Of a DNA stretch of 64,000 bases, positions 49,285 to 60,837 are shown one piece after another. Positions within the stretch are counted from its first letter, which is position 1; every line of letters starts with the position of its first letter. Source of the stretch: Thamnidium elegans (lineage: Eukaryota; Mucoromycota; Mucoromycetes; Mucorales; Mucoraceae); NCBI GenBank assembly GCA_025201345.1, contig JAIXMG010000003.1, positions 1,240,001 to 1,304,000 on the forward strand. Direction: 5' to 3'. The translations under genes and the position numbers were made by a program. The notes under the pieces were generated by a model that was not told the DNA's origin, searched no databases, and worked only from the letters and a program-made list of their open reading frames with translations.

Positions 49285-52200
49285 ATGTCAACGATACCAA
49301 ATAGTCATGGTATATTAGGCACTTCACCTAAATCAAATACGTTTAGTTTATATGCAGAATCTTCTTCTACTCGTCGAGGCTCAGTCTCAATTCATGATTC
49401 ACCTAATATGCAACGTAGGTTTATTGACTCTACATTGTCACAAGCAGTTGAATTAGCAAAGAACTTTGTACCTCCTCGCATGTAACGTATATTTAACTCT
49501 TTTATTTACTTTTTTAATACTGAACAATCTTTTTTTTTTTTTTTTTTTTTTTAATAGTGGTGGTGGTACAAGCGGAAGTGGTTCAAATTCAGGTAGTCAT
49601 TCAAGACAAAGTAGTTATCAGTACCTATCTCCAACAGACTCTCCTCGTATCGTCACGGGTGATCTACCAAAGAGCATCGACCCATTTACACTTTTAAAAA
49701 TGGCTCCTAACGTAGTCAAGACTAGAAAAGGAAGCGTATTAGCTAGAAATACTATTTTAAAAATGGATCATTTTCCAAGTGGTAAAATATATAATAATTA
49801 TACGTGTGTGTATATTTTTTTAATACTCTTTTAAAGGAACCAATACAAATCTTGACCTTCATCTTCAAGGTGCCCCAAATTTTCGTGTAGCGGAGTTGGA
49901 TGTGTATGGCGTAGCACAACCTACAGTAAGCGAGAGAAAAAGAGAGAAAGAGAGAGATAGTGTATTAAAGCGGGGAATTTTTTTTCTTGTAGGTAATTGG
50001 GTTATCTACTATTTTAGCCATGTTGAATTGCCATCCAAAGAGTTTGAATACAACGGCGTCATGCACGTGGTAAGTCTATATTTATTTGGGTATTTTACGC
50101 TGTACTAAAGAATAACAAACATCAGGTTCTCGACTCGTGAAGAGCCAATAGGTACTATTTTTTTTTTTAAAAAAAAGGGAAAAATAACGTAATGCTGATC
50201 ATTTTTTATGTAGTTTATTTGAACGGATCACCATATGTGCTGAGAGAATATGCTGATCCAATGCAAAATATGAGTTCCTTTTTAGGAATCAATTCAATTC
50301 GGTTAGAGAAAGTGGAAGAAAGGTTGAAATTGGATGTTTTAAAGGAAGCAAAGTCTTTAGGAGGGTTACTTTTAGTTCACCAAGAATTATGTAAGTCTTT
50401 TTTTTTTTCGTATATGTAAAAAAAAATATGATCTTGATCATTTTCTATTTTTTTTTTTTTTTAAGCGGATGGAAGTGTTGTACCTTGTTATATTGCAGCT
50501 GATCAAGTACAAACACCAAAAGAAGGTTAGATATAAAAGCAAACAAAATTAAAATTACAACTTATTAAAAAAATAAATATATATGTATAGTGTTTGAATC
50601 ATTTCAAGGAAAAGGGTATCGATTAAAGTATTTTCGAATTCCAATCTCACCTAGTCAAGCACCAGAGGAAAACTACTTTGACGAATATATTAATGTCATT
50701 CGTAATTTAGAGCCTACTGATCCACTTATCTTTAACTGTGGCATGGGTGCTGTAAGAAGTAAGTTACAAAAGTTTAATATATATTTTTTTAAAAAAGAAA
50801 ACTAAAATAAAAAAAAAGCTACGGTCGGCATTATTATCGCTCAAATCATTCGTCGCACTCAATTAATTGAGGTGGGTAAGCAGGACCCCTTTCCTATTCC
50901 CGGTTGGAGCTATACCAATGAATCCAATCTATCAGATGAGGTGAATATGAGCAGGTATGTAAGAGGTCTGGAGGAAGCTGATAATGTCAATGCCAAAAAC
51001 AATGCTGTACTACGTCTGGTTCTTATTTTAGAAAATGGTTAGTTTCTTTTTTTTGGTTATTACAAAAAAAAAAAAAGCTAACAAAAAATATAATAGCATT
51101 GGATACAAAAATGTCTTCGCATTCGGCTATTGAATGGGTCATGCGACGTGGATCTATGATTGAAAATCTAAAGGAGGCAGTCATGGGAAACTATCAATCC
51201 ATTAGTTCTTTAACTACCGTATTGGAAAGTGGTACATTTAGTAAAAAATTATTGGATGTTGTTATTGACCGATGTAAGTTTATCATAAAACACACAATCA
51301 GAACTTTTTTATTTATTTATTAAACACCCACACACACACTTTTATATATGTTAGCTGATGCGGTTATTAATTTAAGAGAATCCATTTTAACCAACCGTAT
51401 CCGTCAAACAACGCAAACATCATCTAAAGACTATGACGAAAGCAACTACCTCGGTAAAGCTTTGGGCGGGTTACAACGCTACTTTTTCCTACTGTGCTTC
51501 ACTGCCTATGTCAACGAATCTCCCAATACCAAGTTTGAGATGAGGTTTTCAAACTGGGTACGAAACCGTACCGAGGTGTGGGCTATGCTGCAGAACATGC
51601 GCAGAAAGGGACCACGGTTATACATGTTTCGTCCTGTAGAGGACTTGCATCATTTGGTTCAACCCAACCACAGGTCTGGAAGAGCGGTCGATTCGCAAGG
51701 TATGTTTGATATGACCGGTGCTGGACCTCAATCAAATGCAAATATTACAGTTGAAATGGAAGAATTTGTAATCAATGTAAGTTTTTTTTTGGGGGGCGTT
51801 ATATATATATAATAAAAAAAAAAAAAAAAAAAAAAACTAATAAATTTATACACACAGTCTCGTACAGGTGTCGTATTAACACCTCAAACTATTTTAAAAG
51901 TTGATTTCTGGCATTTCGGTTACTTGGATACAGACGAAGAAGACGAATCTACGCCCTCTACCGAAGTAAAGAACTCAGAAAGACATCATAGTTTTGTTAT
52001 TGACGGTGCATCTAACTTCAGAAGAATCGAGAACACACACGTATACGGTGTGGCTCAACCTACCGTCAACGGACTTCGTCAAGTGATCCGTACATTATTA
52101 CGAGACAGGCCTAAATCAGAACGCATCCTCTGGATCAATTTACGTGAAGAACCTATTATATACATCAACGGCATCCCTTATGTATTACGTGATAGAGCAT

Positions 52201-54796
52201 TTACGCTAAGAAACTTGAGAGCCTATAAAGGCATCACGGGATCTCGTATGGAGCAACTGGAGGAAAGGTTAAAAGAAGACGTCATTCGTGAAGTAACTCA
52301 ATGCGGTGGTCGTATCTTGTTACACGGCGAGAATAAGGACGGCAATGTGCTGTCGTCGTGGGAAGAAGTAGACGTGCAGGATATCTTGACGGTAAGAGAA
52401 GTCATGGAGTCAGCTGCTTTTGAAATAGGAGGCCTGGCAGTGGATCAAGAAAGTGCGTCGTCGTCTGAGGATGATGATGGTGTGAGACAAGTAAGTGGTG
52501 TATTGGAGTATCATCGTGTACCGATTACTGCTGAAAAGGCTCCAGAGTGGAGAGACTTTGATGATTTAAGGTCACTTGTTACTGGTGTTGATCTATCCAA
52601 GACTGCTATTATAATGTAAATAGTTTTTCTTTTGTGTAAAAAAAAAAAAAAAAAGTAGACTAACCCTTTTTATACGTGTAGGAATTGCCAGGTTGGTTTA
52701 GGTAGATCTACTACAGGTACTATTATTGCCACCTTATTAACACGATGGATGCGTCCCACGGTACCCCCGTTACCAAGCAAGACGACGTATCCCAACTACC
52801 AAATCATCAACAGTCTGTTGCGAGTGATTAAACGAGGTCTTGAGAACAAGGGCGTGGTAGATTACACGTTGGATCAATGTAGTGTCGGTGCTAGTAATTT
52901 ACGAGCCACGATCGAATCAGCACGAATCCAGGCCGAAAAAGAAATCGAGGACGATCCAACACAATTCAAGCGTACTGTGAAACGTGGTATCACCTCACTT
53001 GAAAGGTATTTTATGTTTATCTGTTTCCAGGCCTATTTAGATAGTACGTCTGCGTCCATGGTCAGAGAGACGGAAAGCTTTGGGCTGTGGATGAAGAGAC
53101 ACCCTGAGCTAGGCACGATCTTGCAAGACCTTTTGCATACGCAGCAAGACGAGTTTAGGTCCTTGATACCTGTGGAAAAATCGATTGGGGACGGTATGGC
53201 GCTCTCCAGTGAGGTGATGCGAGTAGTCAATGCAAGACACGGGCAAGTGCTGGCACAGCAAACCATTTTAAAACACGATGCGTTCCCAGGGTGTCAAAAG
53301 ATGAGCTTAAAGGAGAAAATCCCAGGTGCGTATAACTTTAGAAGGGTAGAGATCAAAAAGGTGAAATGGGCTGTCAAATATGGCGGGTTGGCTGCTACGG
53401 TCAGTGGATTAGCGGCAGATATGGAAAGAACAGATGATGAAGTTCAACCAAGCGCTCCCTATATCTCTGGTTGCGCTATGCCAAATAAAGACGCAATCAA
53501 ATCTATCTTGAAGGCGATGCACGCTGGGCCGGGTGGAAAACGGTGGGTGTTTTGGACATGTTTACGTGAAGAACCAGTACTGTATGTCAATAAAAACCCG
53601 TATGTGTTGAGATTGTTTAGTGATCCACTTAAAAACCTCGAAACGACCGGGATATCAAAGGAAAGAGTTGAAAGTATGGAAGATCGAATGAGATTGGATG
53701 TTATACAAGAATTGAACGAATATGATGGTCGTATGTTGTTACACGACGAAGATGATACATTTAATTTGCTGGTAAAAAAAAAAGGAAACTTTTTTATTTA
53801 TTTTTTGTCTCACATTTTTTTTTATATATATAGCCTCTGTGGGAAACTGTGCCAGCAGATCAAATAGAAACTCCTAGTCAAATATTCGAATCTATCCGTG
53901 CAGAAGGTTATCAAGTTGACTATACTAGAATTCCTATGTAAGACGTTAAAAAAGAAATCAAAGAAGTAATTTTTTTAAACCTTTTTTTTTTTTTTTTTTT
54001 TAAATAGTACTGATGAACAAGCGCCTATTCCCGATGTATTTGATCAGTTGATACATCGTATGCACGAAGCAAATCAAGGCGTTGATGTACTGTTTAATTG
54101 TCAAATGGGGTGAGAAAAAAAAATTGAATTTATATCTGTCCATATGTTAAACTAAAACATTCTTTTTTTGATAGTCGTGGTCGTACTACAACAGGAATGA
54201 TTGTTGCCTCGTTGTTATCTATGATATTAAGTAATGACGCGATAGGAGATATGACGGATTCGTTTATGGTAGATAGTGGGTCATCTAGTTCCAACCTGTT
54301 TAGTTACCGTTCAAATCTAATAGAAGACGACGAAAACGACGAATCACACGAAGAAAGGGAGCGATACCAAAATGGAGAATACCGAGTGATTCTCCAATTG
54401 GTAAGTGTGTTGACATACGGTAAATTGGCCAAACGACTTACAGACCAAGCGATAAATATGTGTGACCATATGCAAAATTTAAGAAGAGCAATTTATGATT
54501 ACAAACTGCGCATTGAAGCCATGACAGATCAGGGATCTAAAAAGTGGAGAGCAGCACGTGAGGTTGCTCATAATTATCTGGTGCGTTATTTTTACTTGGT
54601 CGTGTTCGCTAACTACTTATTGGAAGAGATGGGACATAAGAATTCAACAGTTATTGACTCTTCAGAAGAAGAAAATACCCAAGAATGTACTTCTGCTTTT
54701 AAAGAAGCAAGAAAATTAACTACTTTTAAGGAATGGTTAAAAGGGCGAAGAGAAATTGTCAATATTATATCTTTACAATCACTTGATTTGTCTTGA
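49285..54796 (+). CDS. Paladin-like protein with three PTP-like (inositol-phosphatase-type) modules, 1503 aa
   Basis: Sixteen exons: 49285-49481, 49558-49781, 49837-49925, 49993-50069, 50126-50151, 50214-50390, 50466-50525, 50591-50758, 50819-51037, 51097-51273, 51355-51776, 51858-52615, 52682-53771, 53834-53937, 54008-54109 and 54175-54796, all in phase. After a disordered Ser-rich start, a module repeats three times: 'NFRR(V/I/A)E...VYGVAQPT', a conserved '(L/T)REEP(V/I)xYxNxxPYVLR' strand, and a C-x5-R phosphatase loop. The loops are FNCGMGAVRTT (Cys ~333), MNCQVGLGRSTTG (Cys ~867) and FNCQMGRGRTTTG (Cys ~1294). In each loop Cys and Arg are intact. The module matches paladin and the PTP-like phytase family (PTPlike_phytase), usually two modules in animal paladin. 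Catalysis is possible but unproven; animal paladin has been described as a phosphoinositide or inactive phosphatase. Confidence 0.88.
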
Positions 54797-55406
54797 ACTT
54801 TTTAGTGTATCTAAAGTATAATAATAATAAAAAAAAAAAATTCCCAAGCTATCATGAATTATATCGTACCTATTTTTTCCAATGTTTCTGACGCAAAAAA
54901 AAAAAAAAAAAAAAAAAAAAATTGGGTCGGGGTAAATAACGAAAAAAGAAAAAAAGAAGCATTTACTCTTTTTGAATGTCATGTTCACATGACACAAAAC
55001 CCAATCTAATGCTTTCTTTCTAATTATGAGAACAAACAGAGCGTACAAAACGATAACATTAAGATTCAATAACTGATTCTGTAACTTTGTGTAGCTGGAT
55101 CAGCGTTATACAAATTTTGTCCTGAGAAAATATTTTGATGAATCTAGCTTTATTTTGGTATTTTTGGTGATTGGGTATTTTATTTATTTTCTTGATCCCC
55201 CCTTCTCTTTGTACATAATATAAAAAAAAAAAGGATATAAAAGTAGCGTATAAAAAAACATAGGTTATCTTTACTTTCTTTTGTTTAGTTTAAAAAGGAT
55301 CTGGCTATTTCTTTTTTTTTTAAAAAAAAAACTTTTTTATTACTTAATTTATACTCACCCGGGCCCATCACATTTCTCTCTCTCTCTCTCTCTTTCTTTG
55401 CCTCAT
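54797..55406. other. Intergenic with poly-A/T and (CT)n
   Basis: A-runs at 54830-54840 and 54894-54920, a T(n)A(n) palindrome at 55311-55330 and a CT run at 55376-55398 before the SLC1 start. No gene. Confidence 0.5.
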
Positions 55407-57352
55407 ATGGATGATATTACACCTCAAAAGCGTCCTCAACATGATGAAGTAAACCCCTCCTCTGAAAAGGTAGAAGCTGGCTCTTTTACTGAAAACGTTC
55501 ATGACAATAAATCTATTATCGATGACACTTCTTCCTATCATCGTCATCAAACTACTACTGGTCAACAGAAAACTCGTCAAATCCCTGAACATCTCCAAAT
55601 TGCTAAACCTGAAAATGTTGGTTATTCTCCTCGTATGGCTAACATAGGTAAGAGTATTGGAGATTTCTTTGGTAAAGCCCTTGCACCTGTTGGAACTGTT
55701 CTTCGCTTCTTGCAAAGAAGAACAAACTTGACATTTTGGATCATTTTGGCCATGTTGATTGGTATCTTGGTGGGTCATTTCGCTCCTGATTTCGGAAAGG
55801 AAATTAAACCTTTGGGTGATGCCTTTATTCGAATGATTAAAATTATCATTGTTCCTTTGGTTTTCAGTGTTCTTGTTATCGGTATTGCTGGTCATGGTGA
55901 TGATATTGGAAAAGTAGGAAAATTAGCTATCAAGACTATTATCGTAAGTATATGTACTTTTTATTTTATTTTTTTATTTTTTATTTTTTAATTTTATGAT
56001 CTGAGATTAACTTCTTATGTGTGTATGTGTGTAGTATTTCGAAATTGTTACAACACTCGCTCTTGCTATTGGTTTAATTATGGCTAATCTTGTAAAACCT
56101 GGTGTTGGTGTTATATTGCCCGTCGGCGAAGATGTTTCTGATATTGAAAAGTTGGCTGATACTGGAAAGACTTCCATCACTTGGGCTAAAGAGTTATTCT
56201 TGATCGTGCCTGAAAATTTCTTCATCGCTGCTGTTGAAAATCAAGTTTTGGCTATTGTCTTTTGTGCTGTTTTGTTTTCTTGTGCTATGATGAAGGCTGA
56301 CAGAAAGAGTAAGAAGTTTATGCTCAGAATCAATGAATCTCTTTCTCAAGTAAGTTATACTATTACAAACATATATATATATATATATATATATAACGCT
56401 AATCATGTTACTGTAGGTCATGTTTCAATTTGTTGGCTTAATCATGAACTGTAAGTTACATACATTGTACAAAAAATGTAACAGAGGGAAAATAACTGAC
56501 ATGATTTAAATAGATGCTCCTATTGGTATTGGTGCTGCTTTGGCTGCCACTGTTGGTGCTAACGGTATTAGTGTATTAGCTAATCTTGGTAAGCTTATCG
56601 GTTGTCTTTATGCTTCCTTGGTTATCTTTGTCATTATCGTCTTGCTCCCTATCATGCTTCTCGCTAAAATTCCCGTCCTTCCTTTCTGTAAGGCTATCGC
56701 TCAACCTTGGTTGCTTGCCTTCAGTTCTGCTTCTAGTGAATCCGCTCTTCCTTTAGCTTTTGAAAGAATGCGTGAATTTGGTTGTACGAATGCTCTCACA
56801 GGTTTCGTCATCCCTTGGTAAGCCTTAAAATGTTACCTTCTATTTTTATATATTAATCTATTGTATACATATATTAGTGGCTATTCTTTTAACCTCGATG
56901 GTACCACCCTTTATCTCTCTTTGGCTACTATATTTTGTGCTCAAGCTTCTGGTATGAATTTAGATATCGCTACACAACTTTCTATTATGGGTACTCTCAT
57001 GTTATCTTCTAAGGGTGTTGCTGCTATTCCCAGAGCTTCGCTTGTTGTCTTGTCTGGTACTTTAGCTCAATACGATATTCCTTTCGAGGCTGTCTTGATG
57101 ATCATGGGTGTTGATGCTATTATGGATATGGCTCGTACCTCTGTTAACGTTGTTGGTAACTGTCTTGGTTGTTGTGTTATGGCTCGTGTCGAAGGCTCTT
57201 TCCGTGGTGATGAATGGCGCGAGGAAGAAGAAGATCGTCGCTATCAAAAGTATATTGATGAACAGCAAAAAGCTGGTTTAATCAGTGAGGATGATAATCT
57301 CTCAAACGTTGTCGTCTTGCGTGACGAAAATGAAAAGAGTACTCATCATTAA
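55407..57352 (+). CDS. Dicarboxylate/amino-acid:cation symporter (SLC1/DAACS family)
   Basis: Five exons, 55407-55943, 56035-56349, 56417-56450, 56514-56817 and 56878-57352, encode 554 aa. A ~95-residue hydrophilic N-terminus comes before the membrane core. Family signatures: PLVFSVLVIGIAGHGD, the Ser-rich hairpin FSSASSESALPLAFERM, the NLDGTTLYLS segment (NMDG-type motif), SSKGVAAIPRASLVVLSG in hairpin 2, and DAIMDMARTSVNVVGN with the conserved substrate- and cation-binding Asp and Asn. The C-terminus is acidic and soluble. Related carriers move glutamate, aspartate or C4-dicarboxylates with Na+ or H+. The third exon is only 34 nt. Substrate is not predicted more closely. Exon 1 follows a CT-rich leader. 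Confidence 0.93.
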
Positions 57353-57670
57353 ATTTCATCCTTAAAATTAATTCTTTCCTTCCCCCTCCCCCCATTTTTT
57401 GTAATAGTATATATATATAATCTCTTTTTTTTTTAAAAAAAAAAATATAATAAATAATAATTTCCCCTTTAATTGACATGTATTTTCGGAAGTTTAGTAT
57501 AGTAGATAAGATAATTCGTGTGAACTATAGTGTCAATAACATGACCTGATAAACCGAGTATTGTGCCTAAATATGTATCTCTGCGCTACACCGTGTGATA
57601 GTAACCAAACTGTGCGAAATAAAATAAATTATCATCCCAATTTTTCTATTCTAGGTACAATAAACAAATA
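57353..57670. other. Intergenic before the Tc1 element
   Basis: 3' flank of the SLC1 gene with a T(n)A(n) palindrome at 57425-57445. Nothing else. Confidence 0.5.
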
Positions 57671-59317
57671 CAGTAAGCGCAATGCCAATGGGCGGTTTTT
57701 TAAATAAAAGGGCGACCTCTGAAAAGTCTCAATGAGCGGTTTTTTATATCTCAAAGGGCAGGGAAGAATTGTTGACGAAGGGGGGCGCAATGCAATGGAT
57801 TGGGAAGAAGAAGAAGTAGACCCCTATCATCTAGAAACGCTAACCCGTCTTAGGCTCTACTGCGAAAAGCAAGGTTCAGAGCAAAAGTCAACTGATGAAG
57901 GCGTAGATGTTGAAATGGAAGAAATTGCACTTAAAACAAAGCAACAAATTAAGCCATATAAAAGCTACTCCAATGAACAGAAACTGCTCTTTGTCTATTA
58001 TAATAGGGTAAAATTGTTCAATGCTGCTAAATCTGGTAGATTAGCTGGCGGTATTGCAGAAAGGACAGCACAGAAGTGGGCTAAGAAACTCAAAGAGGAC
58101 AAAGACTGGAATATTTTCGGAAAGCAAACCAACAAAGTTAATAGATCAACAGGACAGCTTGAAGAGAGGCACAAAATTCATTTAGTTAACCTTTATGATG
58201 ATAACCCTCAAGCCCGAGACGTAGACGCAATTGCTTCACTTACTGAAAAATTTGCGGGGTTTACGCTTAAGGAAACAAGTGTCAGAAACTTCTTAAAAAC
58301 TGAATGCAACCTTTCATTTAAAACAATCACTCGTCATCCGGCTCCTCGAAACGGTTCAACCAAAATTGCAAAACGTATAGCATGGGTTGAAGAAAGGAGC
58401 AAAACAGATATGGATTACCTTGAAAACAGCATTTTTGTAGACGAACCAGGTTTTGATATCAATATGAGACCTCCAGGAGGATGGTCTGCTAAGGGCACAC
58501 CAGCTATTGTGACCACGCCTAGTAACAGAGCAGAATCACATACAATTTTAGGTGCAGTTTCAGCAAAATATGTCGTATCAATGGAACTTTGGAATCCCCA
58601 AGAGCACTCGTTTAAAAAGTTAAAGATTGATATTAGCAATCGCAAAAGAAAAGCGCCATCCAAACCAAAAAAAGCCTACCTCCAAAGGTACTGTCACTGG
58701 CCATTATATAAAGTTTATTCAAAAAACTATGGACGAAATGGATTCCATTCCGGAAATGAAAGGATACTACATAGTAATGGATAATGCACCCATTCATACT
58801 GCCGATGTAATTGATAATATGATAACAGAGAGAGGATATAAGTGCGTTTATCTTCCTCCTTACTCACCCGAGCTCAATCCTATTGAGCAATTCTGGTCTA
58901 TAGTTAAAAATAAGGTCAAGCGTAGTCAATTTCAAGACAAGGAGGATTTAGCTACAAGAATAGCCGAAGCATGTAATGCTGTTCCTTCCGAGCATCTTAG
59001 GGCATTTGCTCAGCATTCAATAAACGTATTCGAGAAATTTTCGAAGGGCAATCCAATTTAAGGATCTATTATTGAGATATAAAATAATTGCTGAAATGTG
59101 TGAAACTAAATTTGTGACGATATCAATAACCAAACCACCTGACAGTTCTATACTATTATTTAACCAGCCAAACAACTATTACTTTAATCTTCTTTTCTCT
59201 TTTCTTTTGGTCAATTCTTCAAATTAAAACACTTACATATATATTATCCAGTCATATATAACTTACCTGAACCAAGTCATATTGATTAAAATCCGCCCAT
59301 TGGCGTTGCGCTTACTG
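57671..59317 (+). mobile_element. 1.65 kb Tc1/mariner element
   Basis: TA duplications flank both ends (57669-57670 and 59318-59319). The inverted ends are ~31 bp: left CAGTAAGCGCAATGCCAATG then GGCGG, right the reverse complement with one T/C change in the first 25 bp. Size and single-gene layout are those of a complete Tc1 element. It is separate in sequence from the 4.47 kb element but its transposase is a clear relative. Confidence 0.9.
57732..59061 (+). pseudogene. Tc1-type DDE transposase with one frameshift
   Basis: Frame 1 runs from 57732 to 58784 and covers the N-terminal DNA-binding part (KSYSNEQKLLFVYYNRVKLF, then EERTAQKWAKKLKED), LVNLYDDNPQARDV, and the first catalytic Asp (VDEPGFDINMRPPGGWS). 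A shift within an A7 run at about 58663-58672 moves reading to the frame ending at 59061, with the second Asp (IVMDNAPIHTADVIDN) and the Glu (YSPELNPIEQFWSIVKNK). Counting from the second Asp to the Glu gives 34 intervening residues (DD34E, Tc1 type). One homopolymer indel is the only clear defect, so the element decayed recently or the base is a sequencing error. The three acidic residues are all present across the two frames. Confidence 0.85.
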
Positions 59318-59329
59318 TATATGGCAACT

Positions 59330-59653
59330 TTTATAAATCAGATGTCGCATTTCCTGGTTGTGTTGTCGCATAAACCTTGGCATCTTTCTGGGATATATAA
59401 AGTACACCAGAACTATTCGCTTCGCAATTTCTTCTTTTACCACGATTACACCGGAATCTTCATCATAGTGAGTGTTCAATTTTTGTACAAAGATGGAGAA
59501 GGAACTGTTGTTGATGAACTTGGCAGGCCCGAACCCATGGATTATATTGTTGACAAGGAACAATGTCGTCTTGAAGCATTGAGCCCTTATACACAATATT
59601 TGTCTAAATTGTGTCAAGAAGGAAACAATAAAACGGAAACCATGCAAATATAA
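59330..59653 (+). pseudogene. 5' relic of a second Tc1-type element
   Basis: Right after the 1.65 kb element, 'gatgtcgcat...gttgtcgcat' units (TCG at 59345 and 59366) resemble an inner TIR. The frame from about 59473 reads FLYKDGEGTVVDELGRPEPM, comparable to FLYLKGQGRIVDEGGRNAM at the start of the 57732 transposase. The frame stops at 59653 and the rest is lost. This is an older, different Tc1 copy. Confidence 0.6.
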
Positions 59654-60090
59654 AAGATAGCTTAAACGCTGAAACCAACGTAGCAATGACAGAAGCATCG
59701 ATCAAGCGTAATTATCCGCTATACACGGATCAGGACTATGACATTTTTTAATTTATTGTTTGAGAAGGGTTTGAGCGCTTTTTGCTGCTGCAAAGCAGTT
59801 GGGAATCTGTGGTAAATGGGTAAAAATAAATAAATATGAAGTCAAGTATAAATACTGTGAGACTGGATAAGAATGTTTTTATTAATCAAAAGAGATCTGC
59901 GGATTATAAGAGTCCTTTCTAAAGTTGTATTTATACTCTTCTACCAAATAGACTAGTAATTTAGAATAAACTATATTAGTGTCTTTTACATCATATTATT
60001 TTATGATATAATTTATATAACGACTTTTACTTTATTGTTTAGTTTGTATATTTTACACTAGCCATTGATAATGATGTAAGCTATGTTTTT

Positions 60091-60218
60091 AAGTCGGACG
60101 ACGCTTCGTTTTCCACACTTCTTCATCATTTACAGGTTGACACGAACGCAAAACGGCTTCAGTTACCATCAGTAAGGTACGAATATTTCTCAAATTGACG
60201 AAGGATGCTAATTCTTCC
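60091..60218 (-). pseudogene. Inverted fragment of the PD-(D/E)XK-like gene
   Basis: The reverse complement of this stretch matches about 62280-62402 of the intact gene nearly base for base, for example around 'aagtcggacgacgcttcgttttcc' and 'agttaccatcagtaaggtacgaat'. It encodes the same KNIRTLL.VTEA ... CQPVNDEE.WKTKRRPT block with few changes. It begins and ends abruptly. It shows that this gene family occurs in more than one copy locally. Confidence 0.8.
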
Positions 60219-60284
60219 GATATATTTCTAGATTTTTGAAGTCTTCACCCACGGAGAGTATGTGGCATGAGCTATCTGAAAACC

Positions 60285-60516
60285 TGTTTCCAAGATTTCC
60301 AACTGTTGAAGTTTTCCATCATAGGGACAGTCTCAAGGGCGTTCGGCTAGGCTTTTAAATAAAAGACAAAACGTACTAATCCCAAGCATTCCAGACACAT
60401 GAGAGAACCCGTTTCCAAGATTTCCAACTGTTGAAAGTTTTCCATCATAGGGACAGTCTCAAGGGCGTTCGGCTAGGCTTTTAAATAAAAGACAAAACGT
60501 ACTAATCCCAAGCATC
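60285..60516. repeat. Tandem duplication, 126-bp period
   Basis: Copy 1 at 60285-60389 and copy 2 at 60411-60516 are identical apart from one extra A; both run from 'gtttccaagatttccaac' to 'tactaatcccaagcat'. A 21-bp unique spacer separates them. No coding potential seen. The high identity indicates a recent event. Confidence 0.85.
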
Positions 60517-60837
60517 TCTCATGCTGCCCAAACCATCTTTCAACCATTTTTTAAAAAGAACGTGCAAGAAGAAGGAAAAAAAATAGATTAGTTTAATATA
60601 TTTGAAAGTGTCGAAGGCAATGGAAATTACCAGATGACTTTAGTTGCTAATTATAAAAAAGTTACTAGAAGTAGAGTAAAAAGTATAAAAGAATGAAGAT
60701 AATTTTTTTTACGTGCCAGGGAGTATAATAATGGTAAAATCATGGAGTGACGTTACATTTTTAAAACGGCATCAGAAAATGCTTTTTCGCAGGAATTTTT
60801 TATTAACTTACCCGTTTCCTTACTAATACTTGGTCAA

